Shown here piece after piece: positions 14,510 to 20,901 of a stretch of DNA of 28,406 bases (the stretch's first letter is position 1; each line of letters opens with the position of its first letter). The stretch lies in the NCBI GenBank assembly GCA_038255145.1, contig JBBSLP010000074.1:1-28406 (forward strand). Direction: 5' to 3'. Under the pieces are notes generated by a model. That model did not search any database. It was not told where the DNA came from and saw only the letters and a program-made list of their open reading frames with translations. The position numbers and the translations under genes are program-made. The stretch is from WHTX01 sp038255145 (GTDB taxonomy: Bacteria; Actinomycetota; Acidimicrobiia; Acidimicrobiales; CAIXPF01).

Positions 14510-15628
14510 TCAGGCACCTCGGACGTAGCGGTGGGGGGTGAAGGGCAGGTCGGTGACGCGGCACGCCAGGATGGAGCCGCGCACGTCGGCGGCCAGCTCG
14601 GTGCCGGGGGCGTGGTGGCCGGTAGCCACGTAGCCCATGGCCACGGGTCCGCCGTAGGTGGGGCCGAAGCCGCCCGAGGTGACGGTGCCGACGAGCTCGT
14701 CGCCCACCAGCAGGGGGGCACCGTCGCGCAGGGGTTTGCGGCCCAGGGGCACGAGGCCGACGCGGCGCCGGCCGGGACCGTCGGCCAGCTGGTGGAGGAT
14801 CACGCCGTCGCCGGGGAAGCCGCCCTGCTCGCGGCGGCGCTTCTGGATGATCCAGGTCAGGCCGGCCTCGATGGGGGTGGTGACCTCGTCGAGGTCGTGG
14901 CCGTAGAGGCACAGCCCGGCCTCGAGGCGCAGGGAGTCGCGGGCGGCCAGCCCGGCGGGAGCCACCTCGGGCTCGGCCAGGAGCGCCGCGGCGACCTCGG
15001 CCACCCGGTCGGTGGGCACGGCCAGCTCGAAGCCGTCCTCCCCGGTGTAGCCCGAGCGGGTGGCGCCGACCTCGACGCCGGCCACGGTCAGCCGGCCGGC
15101 CTGCATGAACACCATGGCCGCCGCCGCGGGGTCGTGGCGGCTGATGACGGTGACGGCCTCGGGGCCCTGGAGGGCGATGAGGGACAGGTCGGGCCGGGGG
15201 GTGACGGTGACCGAGGCGGGCAGGCCGGCCCGCAGGTGGTCGGTGTCGACCTCCTTGCGGGAGGCGTTGAGCACCATGGAGATGTGGTCGGGGCCCACGG
15301 AGGTGACCATCAGGTCGTCGATCACCCCACCATCGGGGGTGGTCAGCACGGTGTAGCGCACCCGCCCGGGGGCCAGGGTGGTGATGGCCGAGGGCACCAG
15401 GGCCTCGAGGGCGGTGGCCGCGTCGGGGCCGTGGAGATCGACGACCCCCATGTGGCTGACGTCGAACAGGGAGGCGTGCTCCCGGGTGTGGACGTGCTCG
15501 GCCACGGGCCCGGGGGCGTAGCGGACGGGCATCTCGTAGCCGGCGAAGTCGACCATGCGGCCGCCGGAGGCGACGTGCAGGTCGTACAGGGCGGTACGCC
15601 GAAGGGTCTCGGGCGGTGGCGGTGACAT
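14510..15628 (-). CDS. gcvT: Aminomethyltransferase, glycine cleavage T-protein
   Basis: A 372-residue protein that transfers the methylene group from aminomethyl-lipoyl-GcvH to tetrahydrofolate, releasing ammonia. Family motifs: LHVASGGRMVDFAGYEMPVRY, HVHTREHASLFDVSHMG, RVRYTVLTTPDGGVIDDLMV, GYTGEDGFELAVP, and the C-terminal KPLRDGAPLLVGDELVGTVTSGGFGPT region. Normal length for T-proteins (about 365-375). The ATG at 15628 is seven bases after GAGGAG; a GTG directly before it (15631) is too close to that site. It is the first gene of the gcvT-gcvP operon and is preceded by a glycine riboswitch about 60 nt upstream. Confidence 0.96.
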   Translation of the reverse strand: MSPPPPETLRRTALYDLHVASGGRMVDFAGYEMPVRYAPGPVAEHVHTREHASLFDVSHMGVVDLHGPDAATALEALVPSAITTLAPGRVRYTVLTTPDGGVIDDLMVTSVGPDHISMVLNASRKEVDTDHLRAGLPASVTVTPRPDLSLIALQGPEAVTVISRHDPAAAAMVFMQAGRLTVAGVEVGATRSGYTGEDGFELAVPTDRVAEVAAALLAEPEVAPAGLAARDSLRLEAGLCLYGHDLDEVTTPIEAGLTWIIQKRRREQGGFPGDGVILHQLADGPGRRRVGLVPLGRKPLRDGAPLLVGDELVGTVTSGGFGPTYGGPVAMGYVATGHHAPGTELAADVRGSILACRVTDLPFTPHRYVRGA

Positions 15629-15644
15629 CACGGGGCTCCTCAGT

Positions 15645-15658
15645 GCGAGCGCGCTCGC
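15645..15658 (-). repeat. 14-bp palindrome just before the gcvT ribosome site
   Basis: GCGAGCGCGCTCGC is perfectly self-complementary and lies between the glycine aptamer and the GAGGAG ribosome-binding site of gcvT. It may be part of the expression platform of the riboswitch, but could also be a chance G/C hairpin. Confidence 0.45.
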
Positions 15659-15689
15659 GTCGACGGCTGCCCCCTCTGTCCACGACGTG

Positions 15690-15805
15690 ACAGTTCAGAG
15701 TCGCCCGTCGAACCGCGGTCCCTGGTGCCTGAGAGATTCCGGGGCGGTTGCTCCTTCGGCGGCCCGTCGACCTGGCTGGTCGACGGGCGCTCTCCCGCGG
15801 TGACG
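15690..15805 (-). promoter_or_regulatory. Glycine riboswitch
   Basis: Read on the minus strand the leader contains the conserved glycine-aptamer blocks in order: GCGGGAGAGC, then a hairpin built on CCCGTCGACC/GGTCGACGGG, then GCCGAAGGAGCAA, then GGAATCTCTCAGGCA followed by CCAGGGACCG. Only one full aptamer is present; the following GGGCGACTCTGAACTG resembles the partial ('ghost') second aptamer of single-aptamer types. It lies directly upstream of gcvT-gcvP and should turn the operon on when glycine is abundant. Confidence 0.92.
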
Positions 15806-15818
15806 ATCGGCGCGCGCC

Positions 15819-15866
15819 ACTCTATCGACGGCCGACCCCACCGCCGCCCGGGTCAGCAGGCCTGCT
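15819..15866 (-). promoter_or_regulatory. Candidate gcvT promoter and upstream palindrome
   Basis: TAGAGT on the minus strand (15819-15824) fits a -10 element and would start transcription near 15812, just before the first helix of the glycine aptamer. No good -35 is seen. A 12-bp palindrome AGCAGGCCTGCT at 15855-15866, upstream of the expected -35 position, could bind a regulator. Confidence 0.4.
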
Positions 15867-15903
15867 CGCTGGGCGCGACGGCCAGCCCGGTGTGGCCCGG
15901 GGG

Positions 15904-17136
15904 CTACTCGCGGCCGGGGACGATGGCGGGCATGGACGACGACGCCGCCTGGTTGGCCAGGGTGGTCTCGAAGGCCACCGCCGCCCGCTCGTTCTCCATG
16001 ATCTTGGCCAGGATGGCCTCGCGGGAGCGGTCGAACACGGCCCGGTTGCCGGCCACGAACTCCCGCGAGCCCCGCAGGTTGCGCAGGTAGCCGTTGATCT
16101 CGGGGACCACGTAGCGGGCCACCAGGTCCCAGCTGCGCAGCGAGGCCTCGCGGTTGGCCCAGTCGTGGGCGAAGCCGATGACGGTGCCGAAGCCGCCGCT
16201 GGTCTGCAACATGCCCCGGATGGCGGCCACCAGGTCGTCGGGGGTGCCGATGACCGTCGATGCCGCCCCGGTCTCGGGATCGGCCACGGTGACGGTGTCC
16301 ACGGCCTCGTCGGGGTCCCCGAACGTGGCCATGGGCCGGCCCAGGGTGCCGACCACGTACTCGTTGTGCCAGCGCATGAGCCCGGCGCGGGCGTCGGCCC
16401 GGGCCTGCTCCCGGGTCTCGGCGATGTGCCAGGACATGACCACCCGCCACTGCGAGCGGTCGGCGACCTGGCCGTGCTTCGCCGCCGCCTCCTCGGCGAA
16501 GCTCCACTGCAGGGGCAGGGCCTGCAGGCCCTCGCTGGTGTTGGCCCCCAACGACAGCACCCCCACGCCGTGCTTGCCGGCCATGGTCATGCCCGACGGG
16601 CTGACCTGGGAGGCGACGGCCACGGGCAGGTCCTCCTGCAGGGGCAGGATCTGCAGCTGGGCGTCGCGCAGGGTGATCCACTCGCTCTCGTAGGTGAAGC
16701 GGTCCTCGCCCCGCAGCAGGCGCAGGATGACGGTCAGGGCCTCGTCCTGACGGTCTCGCAGGACCATGGGGTCGACGCCCAGGGTGTGGGCGTCGGACGC
16801 CAGGGCCCCGGGACCGGCGCCGAAGATGACCCGCCCCCCGGTCTGGTGGTCGAGCTGCACGATGCGCTGGGCCACGTTGAAGGGGTGGTGGTAGGGCAGG
16901 GAGATCACGCCGGTGCCCAGGCGGATGCGGCTGGTGTGCTCGGCCGCCGCCGCCAGCAGGATCTCCGGCGAGGCGATCATCTCCCAGCCCGACGAGTGGT
17001 GCTCGCCACACCAGAACTCGTCGTAGCCCAGCCGGTCGAGGTGGGCGGCGAGCTCGATGTCACGCCGCATGAGCAGCATGGGGTGCTCGCCGAGAGGGTG
17101 GGGGGCCACGAAGGCCCCGAAGCGCAGCCGGGTCAC
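15904..17136 (-). CDS. LLM class flavin-dependent oxidoreductase
   Basis: A 410-residue luciferase-like monooxygenase-family protein (TIM barrel). LRFGAFVAPHPLGEHP, LDRLGYDEFWCGEHHSSGWEMIASPEILLAAAAEHTSRIRLGTGVISLPYHHPF, NVAQRIVQLDHQTGGRVIFGAGPGALASDA are the defining motifs; the FWCGEHH segment is typical of the bacterial luciferase branch. It should use FMNH2 or F420; the substrate is unknown. The GTG at 17136 was chosen because TACCAT (17143-17148, minus) ends six bases upstream, consistent with a leaderless transcript, and the barrel starts at once; a GTG at 17202 would add 22 unconserved residues. It is followed by the gcvT promoter region and does not share that operon's riboswitch. Confidence 0.9.
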   Translation of the reverse strand: MTRLRFGAFVAPHPLGEHPMLLMRRDIELAAHLDRLGYDEFWCGEHHSSGWEMIASPEILLAAAAEHTSRIRLGTGVISLPYHHPFNVAQRIVQLDHQTGGRVIFGAGPGALASDAHTLGVDPMVLRDRQDEALTVILRLLRGEDRFTYESEWITLRDAQLQILPLQEDLPVAVASQVSPSGMTMAGKHGVGVLSLGANTSEGLQALPLQWSFAEEAAAKHGQVADRSQWRVVMSWHIAETREQARADARAGLMRWHNEYVVGTLGRPMATFGDPDEAVDTVTVADPETGAASTVIGTPDDLVAAIRGMLQTSGGFGTVIGFAHDWANREASLRSWDLVARYVVPEINGYLRNLRGSREFVAGNRAVFDRSREAILAKIMENERAAVAFETTLANQAASSSMPAIVPGRE

Positions 17137-17142
17137 CGGCCG

Positions 17143-17148
17143 ATGGTA
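17143..17148 (-). promoter_or_regulatory. -10 element of a leaderless promoter for the LLM oxidoreductase
   Basis: TACCAT fits TANNNT and is followed after six bases by the GTG start at 17136. No Shine-Dalgarno site precedes the GTG. A -35 element is not evident. Confidence 0.4.
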
Positions 17149-17206
17149 GGCGACCCCTGTGACACCCGTCTCTGCCGACCGGGCCGCCACGTCCCCGGCC
17201 ACAGCG

Positions 17207-17947
17207 CTATCGCAGGCTTTCCTGGAGCTCCATCCACAGTTCGGCGTAGGCGGCGGCCGCGGCAGAGGTGGGGGCGAAGGCGGCCACCGGGGCCCGCTCG
17301 ATGCCCATGAGCTCGATGTCGGGGTCCTCGGGGATGACCGTGCGCAACACGTCGTCGCGCTCGGACATGACCTGCTCCATCAGCTCGCGGTGCAGTTGGC
17401 GGCGACCGTCGACCAGGGAGAAGAAGTAGCGGGTGGTGACCTCGAGCCCACCCTCGTGCAGGGCGTCGTCGAGCTGGTCCAACGTGCGCACCGACAGGGG
17501 GGCGGGGATGACGGGCACCAGCAACAGGTCGGCGGCTCGGAACAGGTTCTCCGACACCAGGCCCAGGGAGGGAGCGCAGTCGATGACCACCAGGTCGTAC
17601 TCCCCCATGAGCACGTCGGCCACCTTGGACAGGCGCCGGCGGCTGCCCTTGGCCTTGTCGAGGGCCAGGTCCAGGGTACGCAGGGCCACGTCGGAGGGCA
17701 GCACGTCGAGGTACTCGTAGTCGGTGCCCAGGATGCGGCCGGTGATGTCACCCCCGCCCCGCACCAGCAGCCGGGAGCCGCCGTCGAGGCGCGGCGCGAC
17801 CCGCAGGTAGAACGTGGCCGCGCCCTGGGGGTCGAGGTCCCACAGCAGCACCCGGCGCCGCTCGAGGGCGGCCCGGTGGGCCACGTTCACCGCCGCGCTG
17901 GTCTTACCCACACCACCTTTGGGGCTGAAGACGGCGACGACCCTCAC
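17207..17947 (-). CDS. ParA/MinD-type ATPase coupled to a CHAD protein
   Basis: A 246-residue deviant Walker ATPase. The P-loop is FSPKGGVGKTSAA with the signature lysine at residue 10 and the catalytic-loop lysine at 15; Walker A' is WDLDPQGAAT (Asp39) and Walker B is LVVIDCAPSLG (Asp123). Such ATPases dimerise on ATP, bind DNA or membrane, and position plasmids, chromosomes or large cargo. No ParB or parS site is seen nearby, so this is not an ordinary chromosome-partition locus. The GTG at 17947 overlaps the stop of the CHAD gene (GTGA), implying stoichiometric co-expression. I infer that the CHAD protein is its cargo adaptor. It could instead be a regulatory MinD/ParA relative. Confidence 0.9.
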   Translation of the reverse strand: MRVVAVFSPKGGVGKTSAAVNVAHRAALERRRVLLWDLDPQGAATFYLRVAPRLDGGSRLLVRGGGDITGRILGTDYEYLDVLPSDVALRTLDLALDKAKGSRRRLSKVADVLMGEYDLVVIDCAPSLGLVSENLFRAADLLLVPVIPAPLSVRTLDQLDDALHEGGLEVTTRYFFSLVDGRRQLHRELMEQVMSERDDVLRTVIPEDPDIELMGIERAPVAAFAPTSAAAAAYAELWMELQESLR

Positions 17948-19563
17948 GACGCTCCGTCGTCGGCGGCGGCGGCGTCGTCCGGGTGGGGGGCGGCAGCGGG
18001 TTCGGGGTCCGGCGTCGGGTCGGGAGCGACCGTCCACAGTCGGGTGAACCGACGGGTGGACGAGTCGGTGGAGAAGCGCTCGAAGCGCTCCCCGCAGCGG
18101 GCGTAGGCCTGCCGCCCCCGGGCCAGGGACTGTTCGATGAGGGCGCCGGCAGCCTGGTGCTGGGCCGGGGTCGCCCCCCGCGCCACCAGGGTCTCGGCCG
18201 CGGCCCGGGCCAGCTCGACGTGCACGACCGAGTCCTGCATGGCCCCCAGCACCTCCTGGAAGCGCTTCAGCGAGCTGACGGCGGCGGCGGTGTCCTCGGC
18301 CGGCAGCAGGGCCCGGAAGCCTTCGAGCAGGTAGCGCAGGCGCTTGGCCGCCTTGCGCACCTCGTGCCACTCCTCGGGGGTGACCGCGGCGTGGCCCAGC
18401 TCGAGCACGGCCTTGTGGGCCCGGCGCAGGCGCTTGTGCACGAACACGTCGGCGGCCACGGGGGCCTTGCCCCAGTCGCTGGACAGGAAGCGGCGGGCCT
18501 CGGCCACGAAGCGGTGGTAGCGGTCGGTGTCGAGGGCGGCGACCAGCTCGACGAGGCCGACGGCCCGGCGTTCGGCCAGGTCGTCGAGCACGGGACCGAG
18601 CTCGCCCCGCCACGGGTCGAGGTCGGGGTCGTCCCCTTCCAGTTCCTCGAGGGTGACGTCGAGGTCACGCACCGGCGTGGTCTCGGTGCCCAGCCAGCGC
18701 AGCTCGTCGGCCATCCACCGCCGGCGCTCCTCGGGCAGCACGCCCTTGGCCGCCGCCACGATGGAGCGGGCCCGGCGCACGGCCACCCGGAAGTCGTGGA
18801 GGAACTCGATGTCGAGGTCGGCCCGCACCCCGGGCTCGTTGACGACCATGATGCGCAGCAACCGGGACAGCAGCAGGCGGATGGCCTCGGCGGCCGAGGC
18901 CTCGGCGGGCACGGCCACGGCGAAGCGGCTGGGATCGACGCCCGGTTCCAGGCCCGCGGCCCGGGCCGCCACCACCATGGGGTCGGGCCCCGCGTCGGCG
19001 GCCAACATGCGCCGCAGGCGGGCCACGGTGCCCTCGAACTCGGCGTCGTGGCCCCGCACGGGCACCACCACCAGGGAGGGGAGCAGGTGGGCGCCGGGGC
19101 CCCGTTCGGCCCGGGCCGTGGCGGTGGCGTCGCTGACGATGACCCGCACGACGGTCTTGGACTCGCCGTCGACGAGGCGGTGGACCCGGGTGCGCCCCGC
19201 GCTCGACGCCACGGCCACCAGGGCGCGGTTGCCGGCGGGGCCGGTCAGCTGTTCGACGAGGCGGCGATCGGGCAGGGCGTCGACGCGATGGGACACCTGG
19301 TCGAGGGCCACCTCGACCACGGGGGCACTGGTGCCCAGGCGGCGCAGGCGCAGGAAGGCGGCGGGGGCCGGAGGTGCGGCGTCGACGTGCTCGTGCTCGA
19401 GGACGAGGCCAGCGTCGTAGAGGCGCCAGTCGAAGGTGTCGTACCAGGTGTGGCCGATCGACGCCTCGGGCCCGGGCACGAGGCCCAGGTCCTCGTCGAG
19501 CTGACGGGTCAGTCCGACCAGGGTGGTGCCGACGGGCAGCGTGAGGGCGACGGGTGCGGGCAT
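17944..19563 (-). CDS. CYTH-like/CHAD domain protein
   Basis: A 539-residue protein. The first 200 or so residues resemble a CYTH (triphosphate tunnel) domain, with HTWYDTFDWRLYDAGLVLEHEH and FLRLRR, but the usual ExExK motif at the N-terminus is replaced by VALTLPVG, so triphosphatase activity is doubtful. The CHAD domain (about 275-510) is well kept: HDFRVAVRRARSIV and, in the second half, EWHEVRKAAKRLRYLLEGFRALLP, giving the basic, His-rich helices that bind polyphosphate. The tail is Pro/Ala/Asp rich. CHAD proteins are known to associate with polyphosphate granules. The ATG at 19563 starts the CYTH fold. It is translationally coupled to the downstream ParA-type ATPase. Confidence 0.88.
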   Translation of the reverse strand: MPAPVALTLPVGTTLVGLTRQLDEDLGLVPGPEASIGHTWYDTFDWRLYDAGLVLEHEHVDAAPPAPAAFLRLRRLGTSAPVVEVALDQVSHRVDALPDRRLVEQLTGPAGNRALVAVASSAGRTRVHRLVDGESKTVVRVIVSDATATARAERGPGAHLLPSLVVVPVRGHDAEFEGTVARLRRMLAADAGPDPMVVAARAAGLEPGVDPSRFAVAVPAEASAAEAIRLLLSRLLRIMVVNEPGVRADLDIEFLHDFRVAVRRARSIVAAAKGVLPEERRRWMADELRWLGTETTPVRDLDVTLEELEGDDPDLDPWRGELGPVLDDLAERRAVGLVELVAALDTDRYHRFVAEARRFLSSDWGKAPVAADVFVHKRLRRAHKAVLELGHAAVTPEEWHEVRKAAKRLRYLLEGFRALLPAEDTAAAVSSLKRFQEVLGAMQDSVVHVELARAAAETLVARGATPAQHQAAGALIEQSLARGRQAYARCGERFERFSTDSSTRRFTRLWTVAPDPTPDPEPAAAPHPDDAAAADDGAS

Positions 19564-19647
19564 CCGGCCATCACTCTGCCACGCCGCGCCCACCGACCGG
19601 TGCCCCTGACCGGGACCAGGGTGGGTCGACGCTGCCGGTCGTCGGGG

Positions 19648-19666
19648 CCGGTCCGGTGAGGACCGG
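19648..19666 (-). terminator. Hairpin after the Pro-rich hypothetical gene
   Basis: CCGGTCC (19648-19654) and GGACCGG (19660-19666) form a perfect 7-bp stem with a 5-base loop, 13 bases beyond the stop of the upstream minus-strand gene. It may separate that gene from the CHAD-ParA operon. No T-run follows. Confidence 0.45.
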
Positions 19667-19679
19667 TCGCCAGGTCGGG

Positions 19680-20555
19680 TCAGGGCCGGCGGGTGTGCCA
19701 GCGCTGGACCAGGTCGTGCATGTCGACCGCACCCACGGCCTTGATGCGCTGTTCGGCTCCCCGGCGTCGGCGCCAGCGCTGGCCGGGGACGGGCACCGAG
19801 AAGGTCAGCCACTGCCGGGCGATGCCCAGGGCCAGCTGGTAGGCGGGACGACGCAGGTCGGGCCGGGCCGAGGGCTGCAGGTACAGGGCGGAGACGGTAC
19901 GGCGGATGAGCTCGTGGTCGTTCTCGACGCCGGAGCCGGCCAGGCGCGACTGCAGGTACGCGGACATGACCTGCAGCTCGCGGATTCCGTCCCGGGCCGA
20001 CACCGTGGCCTCGAGGGCCATGGTCACGGGGATCATCACCTTGCGGGCGGTCAGCCCGCCCACCTTGAGGCCGGCACGGCTGAGCAACCGGGTGCCCACG
20101 GCACGACCGAGGGCCCAGTCCACGGCCCGCATGGCGGTGGGGCCCACCCAGGCCGGCGGCGGGTCCCGAAGCAAGGCCACGGCCTCGTCGTTGTTGCGCA
20201 CCTCGAAGGGGGTCTCGAACGTCCGCTGCAGGCCGGCCTCGATGACGAGCGCCAACCGGTCGCGGGCCACCACCAGCGGGTTTCGACGGCCCTCGTCGTC
20301 TTCCTCCTCGCCATCGGCCACGGCCACGGACCCATCCGGTCCCATGATCGTCGGCACGAGTGCGGCGCTGGTGGCGCGACCGGGAACCGGCGGAGGCGGG
20401 GGTGCCGGAGCCGGAGCGGCGGCAACCCGGGGCGCGCCAAGCACCCCGTCCGGGATGGGCGGGGGCGGGGGCACGGCCCCGAGGGCCGGGTCGCTCGTCA
20501 GCGACGGGTCGGGATCAGGCGTATCAGCCCTCGATCTCGATGAAGATGCACTCAC
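19680..20555 (-). CDS. Hypothetical protein with Pro-rich N-terminus
   Basis: I do not recognise this 291-residue protein. Residues 1-95 are low complexity (Ser/Asp/Pro/Ala with VPPPPPIP and PAPPPPPVPG runs and an acidic GEEEDDEG patch). Residues 95-290 look folded: a helix-rich region with LVIEAGLQRTFETPFEVRNNDEAVALLRDPPPAWVGP, LKVGGLTARKVMIPVTMALEATVSARDGIRELQVMSAYLQSRL and a basic C-terminus (RWRRRRGAEQRI). There is no signal peptide and no clear membrane helix. The GTG at 20555 overlaps the end of the ferredoxin gene by 32 bp; a later start is possible because the N-terminal part is poorly constrained. It lies between the ferredoxin and the CHAD-ParA pair, on the same strand. Confidence 0.7.
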   Translation of the reverse strand: MSASSSRSRADTPDPDPSLTSDPALGAVPPPPPIPDGVLGAPRVAAAPAPAPPPPPVPGRATSAALVPTIMGPDGSVAVADGEEEDDEGRRNPLVVARDRLALVIEAGLQRTFETPFEVRNNDEAVALLRDPPPAWVGPTAMRAVDWALGRAVGTRLLSRAGLKVGGLTARKVMIPVTMALEATVSARDGIRELQVMSAYLQSRLAGSGVENDHELIRRTVSALYLQPSARPDLRRPAYQLALGIARQWLTFSVPVPGQRWRRRRGAEQRIKAVGAVDMHDLVQRWHTRRP

Positions 20556-20793
20556 CGGGGCATTCCTCGGCGGACTCGATGACGCTGTCGAGCAGGTTGT
20601 CAGGCACCCGGGCCATGCCGTTGGGGCCGGCCGAGTTCGCCTTGCCGTCGTAGAGGGTCTGGCTCCCGTAGTGGGACGCCTCCTCCTTGACGTAGTAGAG
20701 GCCGTCGTCCTGCCCGAAGAAGACGTCCGGGCAGATCTCGGCGCAGAGGCCGTCGCCCGTGCACAGATCCTGATCGATCCAAACCTTGGTCAT
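20524..20793 (-). CDS. Small ferredoxin with CxxDxxC cluster motif
   Basis: An 89-residue single-cluster ferredoxin. Ligands at the N-terminus are Cys11, Asp14 and Cys17 in CTGDGLC, followed by Cys21-Pro, with the last cysteine region ECPGEC (Cys78, Cys82). The CxxDxxC pattern is that of Pyrococcus furiosus ferredoxin and of actinobacterial 3Fe-4S/4Fe-4S ferredoxins that serve cytochrome P450s or other oxidoreductases. About 35 extra residues lie between the two cysteine regions (YYVKEEASHYGSQTLYDG and following). The ATG at 20793 has a TAGAAT -10 six bases upstream and no Shine-Dalgarno, consistent with a leaderless mRNA. No P450 or obvious partner is next to it. Confidence 0.9.
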   Translation of the reverse strand: MTKVWIDQDLCTGDGLCAEICPDVFFGQDDGLYYVKEEASHYGSQTLYDGKANSAGPNGMARVPDNLLDSVIESAEECPGECIFIEIEG

Positions 20794-20799
20794 GGGGGG

Positions 20800-20805
20800 A
20801 TTCTA
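20800..20805 (-). promoter_or_regulatory. -10 element of the leaderless ferredoxin promoter
   Basis: TAGAAT on the minus strand (five of six matches to TATAAT) is followed by six C residues and then the ferredoxin ATG, placing the transcription start at the A of ATG. The pyrimidine run rules out a Shine-Dalgarno site. Confidence 0.65.
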
Positions 20806-20869
20806 ACGGTCCCGGCCGGGGAAACTAGAAATCATCGGTACAGGTATCGCCAGCTGGGCAGACGCGGCG

Positions 20870-20901
20870 AGATGTCGAGCGCGCAGCGCTAGATGTCGAG
20901 C
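20870..20901. repeat. 11-bp direct repeat at the parE gene end
   Basis: AGATGTCGAGC occurs at 20870-20880 and 20891-20901. The second copy covers the last codons of parE and part of its stop; the first lies just beyond it. A short duplication of the gene end is the likely origin. Confidence 0.7.

Noticed and set aside
17207..17947. Chromosomal ParA of a ParABS locus
   Set aside because: No parB gene, no parS-like palindrome, and no origin-region genes such as rpmH, rnpA or gid nearby; the coupling is to a CHAD gene.
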